From assembly GCA_028685295.1 (NCBI GenBank), contig JAQUEL010000029.1:1-20660 (forward strand): a stretch of DNA of 20,660 nt, given 5' to 3'. The position numbers and the translations under genes are program-made. The notes below the pieces were generated by a model, which saw only the letters and a list, made by a program, of their open reading frames with translations, searched no databases and was not told the origin of the DNA. Positions 6,883 through 13,283 of this stretch are shown in pieces (position 1 is the stretch's first letter; each line of letters opens with the position of its first letter). The stretch is from a bacterium. Lineage in GTDB: Bacteria; UBP13; UBA5359.

Positions 6883-7593
6883 CTATACCAGGAACTCAAA
6901 GAGTGCGAACGCCATAATCAATCCTACAAGCGAACCGCCTATTACCTCCATCGGCGTATGCACTTCGGTTTCCAGACGGCTCTGAATTACCAGCAGTGCC
7001 AAGCATATACCGGCTACGGAGATTAACATGCTTTCACCATGTGAAAGCAGGAAAATGGCCGAAGCCAGAAATACCGATACGGCGCTATGTCCGCTGATTA
7101 CCCCGCCCTGCATGGGTGTACCGCGTCTGGTGGCAACTTTGGCAAAAACAACTATCATAATAGTTAAAATTACACCGATCAATATTATATAAACTCTAAC
7201 ATTATCGGCCTGCTCAAAAAGCGACGGTCCCATTTCCTTCATACGATTAAAGAAAAGAAGATACCCGACAACAAGCGCATTGATTGTTGTCAGCAGAACG
7301 CCCCCGGCCGCCACATCTTTAGCTATCTTGGCCAGAGAGGAATACTCCGGAGATACAATATCCACAATCGCTTCCAAAGATGTGTTTACCATCTCCGAAA
7401 CCAATACCAGCGTTATGGTTAAAAGAAGAATGATCATTTCCTGAATATCGAAGGGAGGATTGCTGTATATGGCAAAAAATAGAGCCATTGCCGCCATCAT
7501 CAGATGATAACGCATATGGCGCTGTGTTCTGGCTACATATATCAAGCCCTCTATGGCAAAATTAAAGCTGTCAAGAAGTCTCTTGTTGTGCAT
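6883..7593 (-). CDS. dgkA: DgkA-type lipid kinase fused to a PAP2 phosphatase domain
   Basis: This 236-residue membrane protein joins two lipid-phosphate enzymes. Residues 1-118 are a Gram-positive DgkA (undecaprenol/diacylglycerol kinase family) with the catalytic helix E67, N70, E74 and D78 in SEMVNTSLEAIVD, plus KIAKDVAAG. Residues about 130-236 are a PAP2 domain with a SGH motif (S167-H169) and SRLETEVH (S205, R206, H212); the first motif is weak, KVATRRGTP rather than K-x6-RP. Gram-positive DgkA acts on undecaprenol, the cell-wall lipid carrier, so one protein may phosphorylate and dephosphorylate that carrier. The ATG at 7593 overlaps the ybeY end by 23 bp. Confidence 0.9.
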   Translation of the reverse strand: MHNKRLLDSFNFAIEGLIYVARTQRHMRYHLMMAAMALFFAIYSNPPFDIQEMIILLLTITLVLVSEMVNTSLEAIVDIVSPEYSSLAKIAKDVAAGGVLLTTINALVVGYLLFFNRMKEMGPSLFEQADNVRVYIILIGVILTIMIVVFAKVATRRGTPMQGGVISGHSAVSVFLASAIFLLSHGESMLISVAGICLALLVIQSRLETEVHTPMEVIGGSLVGLIMAFALFEFLV

Positions 7594-8155
7594 CGCGACT
7601 CTTTTCCTTTTTATGACGCCCTTTCTCTTTGCTGCAACGAGATGCCGTCGTTACCCTGCCGGCGGGCCCTTGTTCTTGCTCCGTCCGAATCTCTGCCTGC
7701 GGCTTATCCAAGCCGTCCGTATCAACCGCCAGGCGACTGATGATTGCTGCCTGTTTCTTCATCATCACCTTACGATCGCAGGCCGTCTGATCGTCATATC
7801 CCAACAGGTGCAGCGTTCCATGTATTAGCAACATTTCAATCTCCCTGACAAGCGAATGTCCGGACTCTTCAGCCTGTTTTGCTGCAGTTTCCACCGATAT
7901 GACTATATCGCCAAGATAGTCCTTCAACTCCGGGTGGTCACTCTCCGTCAGATTAAATGATAATACATCCGTGGAACAATCCTTGCCGCGATAACTCATG
8001 TTCAACCTGGCAATGGTCTCATCATCGACAAGTGCAATCGTTACTTCGCTCTGCCTGGAAGCCTTCTCATACCTTATAGTTCTCTGTACCGCTTGGCGAA
8101 GCGGCCGCCTCTCCACTTTATACAGATTCTGCATATCGGAAACCGTTATCTTCAT
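7571..8155 (-). CDS. ybeY: Endoribonuclease YbeY (rRNA maturation factor) with long C-terminal tail
   Basis: YbeY is a zinc-dependent RNase involved in 16S rRNA 3' end maturation and ribosome quality control. The first 144 residues fit the family: STDVLSF (61-67), LGDIVIS (81-87) and the metal motif HGTLHLLGYDD with H112, H116 and, in place of the usual third histidine, D122. An aspartate there also occurs in some other YbeY lineages, so activity is likely kept. Residues 145-194 form an extra, highly charged tail (many K, R, E, Q) with no recognised domain; the family is usually about 150 residues. The ATG at 8155 overlaps the pgpH stop by 1 bp (TAATG), and the gene runs into dgkA, the standard Firmicutes order. 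Confidence 0.93.
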   Translation of the reverse strand: MKITVSDMQNLYKVERRPLRQAVQRTIRYEKASRQSEVTIALVDDETIARLNMSYRGKDCSTDVLSFNLTESDHPELKDYLGDIVISVETAAKQAEESGHSLVREIEMLLIHGTLHLLGYDDQTACDRKVMMKKQAAIISRLAVDTDGLDKPQAEIRTEQEQGPAGRVTTASRCSKEKGRHKKEKSRDAQQETS

Positions 8156-10311
8156 TATTTTACCACTCCAATAGCTCTTCTACCGGATTTCGTCCGAGGC
8201 TCGATTGCTTCCGGATACTCTATTCGCGGATGAAATATACCGTTCAAAACCTTGATAAATGCATCGGCTATACGACTCAGGTCATGAAAAGTCAACTCCG
8301 ATTCATCCAATTGACCATCGCTGAGACGATCACGAATAATTTTGCGCACCAAAGCTTCCACCTTATTGGGAGTCGGCTTGATCATAGAACGTACTGCCGC
8401 TTCCACACTGTCCGCCAGCATAATCAACGCTGCTTCACGAGTTCGAGGCTTAGGCCCGCCATATCTGAATTGATTCTCCGGCAGCCGATTGCCTTCCTCA
8501 CGGTTCATGGCCTGATGATAGAAATAGAGAATCAGGTTAGTGCCGTGATGTTGTGCAATGATATCGACTATTTTCTCCGGAATACGATATTGCTTGGCCA
8601 ATTCCACCCCATCGCGTATATGCGCGGTTATCACCAATATGCTCAGATGCGGTGAAATCTTTTCATGAACGTTCTCCTGATTCATCTGATTCTCAACAAA
8701 GAAATATGGGCGCCGTATCTTGCCGATATCATGGTAATAAGCCCCTACTCTGGTTAACAAAGGATCAGCTCCGACGATTTCAGCAGCCGTTTCCGCCAGA
8801 TTACCAACAACTATACTATGGTGATAAGTGCCTGGAGCATCAGTCAGAAGGCGCTTCAAGAGAGGCTCATTGGGATTGCATAATTCCAGCAGATGTATAT
8901 GGGTAGTCAGTCCAAACGGCTTTTCAAGAAAAGAGAGGCCGCCGATAACAGCAATTGCAGAGCCTATTCCGCTAATCATTCCGAATAATGCATTCATTCC
9001 GATAATGCTCAAGGCCTCGCCGTTAATCAAGGAGACCGCCACTATAGTTACAAAGCTTACCAGTCCGACTATAATTCCGGCCTGCACCAGGTCTGAATTC
9101 TTATATATTCGCCTGACACTGAACACTGCCACACAACCACTTATCATGGATAAGATGCTGAATTGAAGCTGACCGTTCATAATGATTCCGATAGAAAGGC
9201 TAAAAGAAGCAGTCATAAGCATAGCCAGGCTGGTATCGAAAAGTATAGCCATAAGCATAACGGCAGAGAGCACAGGCAGTATCGCCATATACCCAGATAA
9301 AATCGGACTTAAAAGCCAGGAAAAAAGCATTCCCGTCACACATGTCATACTTAACAAAAGCAATGCGCTGGCGCTGGCATATACAGCCGGATGGTATTTA
9401 CAGATATAATACGCCACCATCATAATATTAATCAAAGTAAAGAAGAGTAATCCGGCCATAGTGGCATAATTCACTTCACCCTGGTAAAGACCTACAGCCT
9501 TAAGCATGGCTACATGCCTGGCCGATACGGTTTCATACTGTTCCAAAATTATTTCATTCATGGAGATAGGCACATAAACAGGCTTGATTCTTTGCTGTGC
9601 CTGTATACGGGCCTGTTCCGTCTTTTCGCTGTTATATATTCTGTTAGGGCGCATAACAGCCCGTACAAGCTCTGCTACGGCACCGGTATAACGCTCTTTC
9701 AAAAAGGTTTTCTTTACCTCTCTGGCAATCAGGCTTTCTGCAACATCGAGATCAATAGTACTGTTTCTGATACCCTGAGCCATAACAATACGTACAAGCC
9801 GCTCACTCAGCCTTTGTAACTGGCCTAAAACTTTAGGATCGGCTTGCAACAGGGCCGTAACTGTGGGCCGGCTTAATTTTAGGCTCGTGCTGTTCTCTAT
9901 CTCTTTGGCAGATCTGGCTGTAGCACCCTGTCCGCTCGACCGGGCATCGGATACAGCTAGATAAAAAGAATTAAGATCTGTAAGAGCGCTTGGAAGAGCA
10001 GTAGGATCGGGGTCATAAACATCAGCAACCGCATCGGCAGCCATCTGACGGCGCTTCATCAGATCCGCCTCATCTGCATATCTGCCGCTTCGGGGCGCCC
10101 TTATCTCTTTAGGGCTTACACTTCCCACCTGCAAGCGTGAGATAGTTCTATCCGGCATAAATTGAACGGATAATATGGATGCCATAATCATAATTACAGC
10201 CACAGCCAGCGCCAATCTGAAAAGACGGGGGTTCCATGAAGAAAGAGAACAGAAAAAACGCCTACCTTCTTCATCGCCATTTTTTATTTTTCCTATCAGA
10301 GAGAAAAGCAT
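8155..10311 (-). CDS. pgpH: Membrane HD-domain c-di-AMP phosphodiesterase PgpH (YqfF)
   Basis: PgpH hydrolyses the second messenger c-di-AMP at the membrane. The 718-residue protein has a single N-terminal span (about 31-51), a large outside 7TMR-HDED region, about seven spans in the middle (from YATMAGLLFFTLINIMM to IAVIGGLSFL) and a C-terminal HD domain. The HD domain carries TYHHSIVVGN, AYYHDIGK, HEKISPHLS, ITAHIRDG and IIAQHHG, the metal-binding His/Asp set. I start at the ATG at 10311: GGGGAGG lies just upstream, a strong promoter falls at 10385-10413, and the open frame further up to 10476 is that leader. It heads pgpH-ybeY-dgkA. The usual upstream neighbour phoH is absent. Confidence 0.93.
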   Translation of the reverse strand: MLFSLIGKIKNGDEEGRRFFCSLSSWNPRLFRLALAVAVIMIMASILSVQFMPDRTISRLQVGSVSPKEIRAPRSGRYADEADLMKRRQMAADAVADVYDPDPTALPSALTDLNSFYLAVSDARSSGQGATARSAKEIENSTSLKLSRPTVTALLQADPKVLGQLQRLSERLVRIVMAQGIRNSTIDLDVAESLIAREVKKTFLKERYTGAVAELVRAVMRPNRIYNSEKTEQARIQAQQRIKPVYVPISMNEIILEQYETVSARHVAMLKAVGLYQGEVNYATMAGLLFFTLINIMMVAYYICKYHPAVYASASALLLLSMTCVTGMLFSWLLSPILSGYMAILPVLSAVMLMAILFDTSLAMLMTASFSLSIGIIMNGQLQFSILSMISGCVAVFSVRRIYKNSDLVQAGIIVGLVSFVTIVAVSLINGEALSIIGMNALFGMISGIGSAIAVIGGLSFLEKPFGLTTHIHLLELCNPNEPLLKRLLTDAPGTYHHSIVVGNLAETAAEIVGADPLLTRVGAYYHDIGKIRRPYFFVENQMNQENVHEKISPHLSILVITAHIRDGVELAKQYRIPEKIVDIIAQHHGTNLILYFYHQAMNREEGNRLPENQFRYGGPKPRTREAALIMLADSVEAAVRSMIKPTPNKVEALVRKIIRDRLSDGQLDESELTFHDLSRIADAFIKVLNGIFHPRIEYPEAIEPRTKSGRRAIGVVK

Positions 10312-10384
10312 TAGGCCTCCCCGGTTGCACGCATTGTAATCACAATAAGAATTAAGCAGCTCTTTTGCTGCGTATTCGCTGAGA

Positions 10385-10413
10385 ATTATACCACTGACCA
10401 TACTATAAAACAA
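10385..10413 (-). promoter_or_regulatory. Sigma-A promoter for pgpH-ybeY-dgkA
   Basis: On the minus strand TTGTTT (plus-strand 10408-10413), 17 nt, then a perfect TATAAT (10385-10390) preceded by TGG, an extended -10. Transcription would start near 10378, leaving a leader of about 67 nt. It replaces whatever promoter served the ancestral phoH-pgpH arrangement. Confidence 0.65.
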
Positions 10414-10462
10414 TGCAGTTGCTATTCGGGCAGGACTTTCGCAAAGATACGCAAGACGGCAG

Positions 10463-10537
10463 TCAGAGAGGCCCATCGTAAGAAGATTGGCGCTGGGAAC
10501 TTACTTCCTGACCTAATTTTGCAAGTCCGGTTAACAT
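10463..10537 (-). CDS. Possible 24-residue peptide or remnant of a lost gene
   Basis: After the isomerase gene stops (10555), GAGGTGA sits 6 nt before an ATG at 10537 that opens a short frame, MLTGLAKLGQEVSSQRQSSY and four more residues, ending in TGA at 10463. The ribosome binding site is good, but the peptide matches nothing I recognise. It could be the 5' remnant of a third cassette gene (for instance a kinase or transporter) cut off where the cassette joins the pgpH region, or a chance frame. Confidence 0.3.
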   Translation of the reverse strand: MLTGLAKLGQEVSSQRQSSYDGPL

Positions 10538-10554
10538 TTCTATTCACCTCTTTT

Positions 10555-12036
10555 TTATACTAGCTCCCACACAGGCGGCAGATAATCCTTACCCAGCACT
10601 ATTGGCCGAATCCCCGCGATCTCGCAGGCATAAACCAAGCTTTCTATTTTATCCCCCACCACTCCCTGAATATGATTGGCAGGGAAGTATTGCAAAAACT
10701 CCCTGAAGCCACCCTCCAGACGCGCATAGACATGAGGCCAAGTCGGATCCGTCTCTTCTCCTAACTCTTGGCGCTGTTTTGCCGGCAACTCCAGACTCCT
10801 TGCGGCCATGATCACCATATACGGTTTATCGTTGTAAAAGCCGAGCCTGGCCAAAGTCAGCTTGCCGGGTACAGCATCAAACTCAACAGAGGCCCCACCT
10901 GCTTTGAAGTAATATTCCAAAGCCGGATGGAAGGTAATATGCTTGAAGTTCTCCTGCGGATCAAGGGATAAAGCAGCATAGTAGCTGGAATGATTTCCAC
11001 TGTTACATAAATCCCATAGGTCCAGCTTGGGATGATACAACCTAACATCCATAAAAAGCGTAGGCAAGCCCCCTGAGATATATTTCAAAAGCTGCATGGT
11101 AACGGCGGCATTGCTATCTGCCTCTGTGGCACAGACTGTAGGCTCTTTCTGACCATTCCAGTCATAAGGATCATTGAGCAACATCTCGGCCACATCACCT
11201 AAGCACACATATTCAGTGAGCTCCCGCTGACCTTTGATACCACAGAAATCCAGGCCATATTCCTCATTGAGCTTTTTTATAGCCAAATACAGGCGGAGCT
11301 GCGTTTCCAAGGTCTTCTCTGTCAGCATATGCCCATCATAGCGTAGGCGCTCACCTAATAACTTCTCAAACCACCTACGACCCTTTTCCACCTCATCTTG
11401 TGGAATTCCTTCCATCACTTTTAAAACCATAAGTTGATCGATCTGGTAAGCTGTGCAGCCGAGTGCTCTTTGGGTAGGTATTAGGTGGAAATAACCTGTC
11501 TCCATGCCCATGGAGTGACCGCCATAGAGGCCATAGACTTCGTTGCGGATCGTAGTGACGGCCTGACTTGCCCGCACCCAATTCAATACCTGCTCCGCAG
11601 TGCGAGAATCCTCTATCTCTCCCACAACACGGTGGGTCCTGCGTCCCGCCTGCCTCAGGGCTCCATCTGTGGCAAGCAGGCCCACATTCCCCGGATATTT
11701 CCCATTATTGTTGGAAAGGCTCAGGATAGGGATCTCCTTTCCCAGTGAGTTTACCAGAGGCCATGCTAGATAGGGAAAATCCCAAACGTTATAGCACATA
11801 ATGAGCTGCTTCACGTTGGCCCTTGCCAACTCCTCGCCCACTTGCTGTGCCACCCGCACACCGGTTATGGTTTGAGATGCTACCACTATAGGCGGACAAT
11901 GCCCCTCCTCGGTTAGGCGCTCTCGGATCCTTTTTGCCCAAGCATCTACAGTTGCCATGTTCTCCTGATTATTTACTTCATAAACATGAGGTCGTTCATC
12001 ATTGACCAACACCAAGCCTATTGCTGTACTTCTCAC
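10555..12036 (-). CDS. L-fucose isomerase-fold sugar isomerase (FucI-like)
   Basis: This 493-residue cytoplasmic protein belongs to the L-fucose/L-arabinose isomerase superfamily, which interconverts aldoses and ketoses with a bound metal. The metal set can be read as E305 (TEADSNAAVT), D330 (LFMDVR) and H455 (PANHIQGVVGD), matching the Glu-Asp-His triad of FucI. Other family-like stretches are GGHSMGMETG and CGIKGQREL. The substrate cannot be told from sequence; fucose or a related deoxy or pentose sugar is plausible. I chose the GTG at 12036 because AAGGAGGG lies 7 nt upstream; the frame runs open to 12078, but an operator lies there. It follows lacI with 51 bp between and would process sugar released by the divergent glycosidase. 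No fuculokinase or aldolase is in the window. Confidence 0.82.
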   Translation of the reverse strand: MRSTAIGLVLVNDERPHVYEVNNQENMATVDAWAKRIRERLTEEGHCPPIVVASQTITGVRVAQQVGEELARANVKQLIMCYNVWDFPYLAWPLVNSLGKEIPILSLSNNNGKYPGNVGLLATDGALRQAGRRTHRVVGEIEDSRTAEQVLNWVRASQAVTTIRNEVYGLYGGHSMGMETGYFHLIPTQRALGCTAYQIDQLMVLKVMEGIPQDEVEKGRRWFEKLLGERLRYDGHMLTEKTLETQLRLYLAIKKLNEEYGLDFCGIKGQRELTEYVCLGDVAEMLLNDPYDWNGQKEPTVCATEADSNAAVTMQLLKYISGGLPTLFMDVRLYHPKLDLWDLCNSGNHSSYYAALSLDPQENFKHITFHPALEYYFKAGGASVEFDAVPGKLTLARLGFYNDKPYMVIMAARSLELPAKQRQELGEETDPTWPHVYARLEGGFREFLQYFPANHIQGVVGDKIESLVYACEIAGIRPIVLGKDYLPPVWELV

Positions 12037-12057
12037 GAAAAATCCCTCCTTAAATTC

Positions 12058-12071
12058 TGTAACCGGTTTCA
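12058..12071. promoter_or_regulatory. LacI-type operator between lacI and the isomerase gene
   Basis: TGTAACCGGTTTCA is a near-palindrome centred on CCGG and differs by one base from the site at 13243-13256. It lies between the lacI stop and the isomerase ribosome binding site. No good promoter is visible between it and lacI, so a bound repressor may block readthrough rather than initiation. Confidence 0.65.
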
Positions 12072-12087
12072 GAAACACTGAAAAAAA

Positions 12088-13086
12088 TTAGACCCTTCTT
12101 ACAGAGTTCCGCTCTAGAAGTGTCATCTGCATTACCACCTCCCGGGGCTTTTGGGCCTTGCCATCTAGCCTTTCCAAAGCTAATTGTGCAGCCACAGCGC
12201 CCATGGTTCTCACAGGCTGCGCTACAACTGTAAGGAACGGATATACTTGTGAGGCCAGTTCCAAATCATCAAAACAGACCAAAGAGATATCTTCAGGCAC
12301 AGACAGTCCCCTCTGGCGAATGGCAGCAAGAGCTCCGATAGCCTCCAGATTATTTGATGTAATTACACAAGACGGGGGACTGGCAAGTGCCAATAGCTTC
12401 AGCATACCTTCCCGTCCGCCTTCCTGTTTGAAATCGCCTGGAACTATAAGCTTTTCATCAGGCTCCAACCCGTGCTTTTCTAAAGCCTGAAGGTAGCCCT
12501 CAAGGCGCAGCTTGGCAGTGGAGATTCCATCCTTACCTTTGATAAAGCCAATCTCCCTGTGGCCCAAACCTACTAGATAATCAACCAGCATCTGAGCACC
12601 CCTGTGATCATCGCTGCGCACAAGATCAGCCTTCAAACCTTTGGGCTGCCGGTCTAAAAGGACAAGGGGCATTTCAGCGTTTATATGTGAGGTTATATGC
12701 TTTGCAAATCTTGCTGCACTGGCAATAATCAGGGCATCTACTCTCTTTTCCATGAGAAAACGCAAAGCTCCATGCTCTTTATCCATATCTTCATCTGTGT
12801 TGAAGACTATTACAGCAATTTTCTGTGCTGCTGCCTGCTCCTCGATCCCCCGGATGATCTCTGTGAAAAAAGGATTGGTAAGATCAGGCACAACCACAGC
12901 GATGGTGTCGGTTCTTTTTTTAGTAAGACTGCTGGCATTGGCATTGGGAATAAAGCCGGTCTGCCGGAGTACCTTTTGCACTTTCTCACGAGTCGCAGGC
13001 GAGACATATCGTTCATTATTGATTACCCTTGAGACTGTAGCTGCCGACACCCCTGCCATTTTTGCGATGTCATAGATACTTGCCAT
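12088..13086 (-). CDS. LacI-family transcriptional repressor of the sugar cassette
   Basis: The 332-residue protein has the LacI layout: an N-terminal helix-turn-helix (residues 3-25, IYDIAKMAGVSAATVSRVIN), the hinge segment to about 60 (ANASSLTKKRTDTIAVVVPD) and a periplasmic-binding-like effector domain. The effector is unknown, probably a sugar from the cassette pathway. The ATG at 13086 has AAAGGGG 7 nt upstream. It is divergent from the glycosidase gene and codirectional with the isomerase gene. Three related palindromes with an AACC core lie before the glycosidase, before the isomerase and over its own start region, so it probably controls all three genes including itself. Confidence 0.93.
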   Translation of the reverse strand: MASIYDIAKMAGVSAATVSRVINNERYVSPATREKVQKVLRQTGFIPNANASSLTKKRTDTIAVVVPDLTNPFFTEIIRGIEEQAAAQKIAVIVFNTDEDMDKEHGALRFLMEKRVDALIIASAARFAKHITSHINAEMPLVLLDRQPKGLKADLVRSDDHRGAQMLVDYLVGLGHREIGFIKGKDGISTAKLRLEGYLQALEKHGLEPDEKLIVPGDFKQEGGREGMLKLLALASPPSCVITSNNLEAIGALAAIRQRGLSVPEDISLVCFDDLELASQVYPFLTVVAQPVRTMGAVAAQLALERLDGKAQKPREVVMQMTLLERNSVRRV

Positions 13087-13088
13087 TC

Positions 13089-13102
13089 TGAAACCCCTTT
13101 CA
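13089..13102. promoter_or_regulatory. Operator-like palindrome over the lacI translation start region
   Basis: TGAAACCCCTTTCA resembles the two AACCGGTT sites but has CCCC at the centre. On the minus strand it covers the lacI ribosome binding site and lies a few bases after a candidate -10 (TATACT, plus-strand AGTATA 13111-13116). This suggests autoregulation. It is weaker than the other two sites. Confidence 0.4.
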
Positions 13103-13242
13103 GATCCTATAGTATAAGTTTCTCCCTTTCTCGTTAGATTCCTGCATAATATTTAAACGGAAAAGCTCGAAGCAGCCTGCTTTACAGCATAAAGTTAATT
13201 TAAGCAGGAAAAGAAAAAGAAAACACGAATAACTACATAAGT

Positions 13243-13256
13243 TGCAACCGGTTTCA
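13243..13256. promoter_or_regulatory. LacI-type operator upstream of the glycosidase gene
   Basis: TGCAACCGGTTTCA, extended to TTGCAACCGGTTTCAA at 13242-13257, is a near-perfect palindrome of the LacI-family type with CG at its centre. It ends 14 nt before the glycosidase ribosome binding site. No clear -35/-10 pair could be assigned on the plus strand. Confidence 0.7.
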
Positions 13257-13283
13257 ATTATCATTTGGCTGGAGGAGATGGCT

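Larger units (their letters stand above)
10312..10554 (-). other. Intergenic junction between the sugar cassette and pgpH
   Basis: The 243 bp hold the pgpH promoter and leader on the pgpH side and the short 24-codon frame on the cassette side. No terminator hairpin with a T run was found after the isomerase gene, so cassette transcription may read into pgpH. No transposase remnant or terminal inverted repeat was seen. Confidence 0.5.

Noticed and set aside
10312-10476. N-terminal extension of PgpH to an ATG at 10476
   Set aside because: The stretch holds a strong promoter and the 5' leader, and homology and a good ribosome binding site begin at 10311.
10521-10537. A fourth LacI operator containing CCGGTT near the end of the isomerase gene
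   Set aside because: The flanking half-sites do not form the TGNAAC/GTTNCA palindrome; the match is limited to the core.
13176-13208. CCTGCTT/AAGCAGG inverted repeat in the lacI-glycosidase gap as a terminator
   Set aside because: The loop is about 19 nt and no T run follows; it may be chance.
13242-13283. Signal peptide formed by the upstream residues MQPVSIIIWLEE of the glycosidase frame
   Set aside because: These codons overlap the operator and ribosome binding site, so the protein most likely starts at 13284 or 13290 without a signal peptide.
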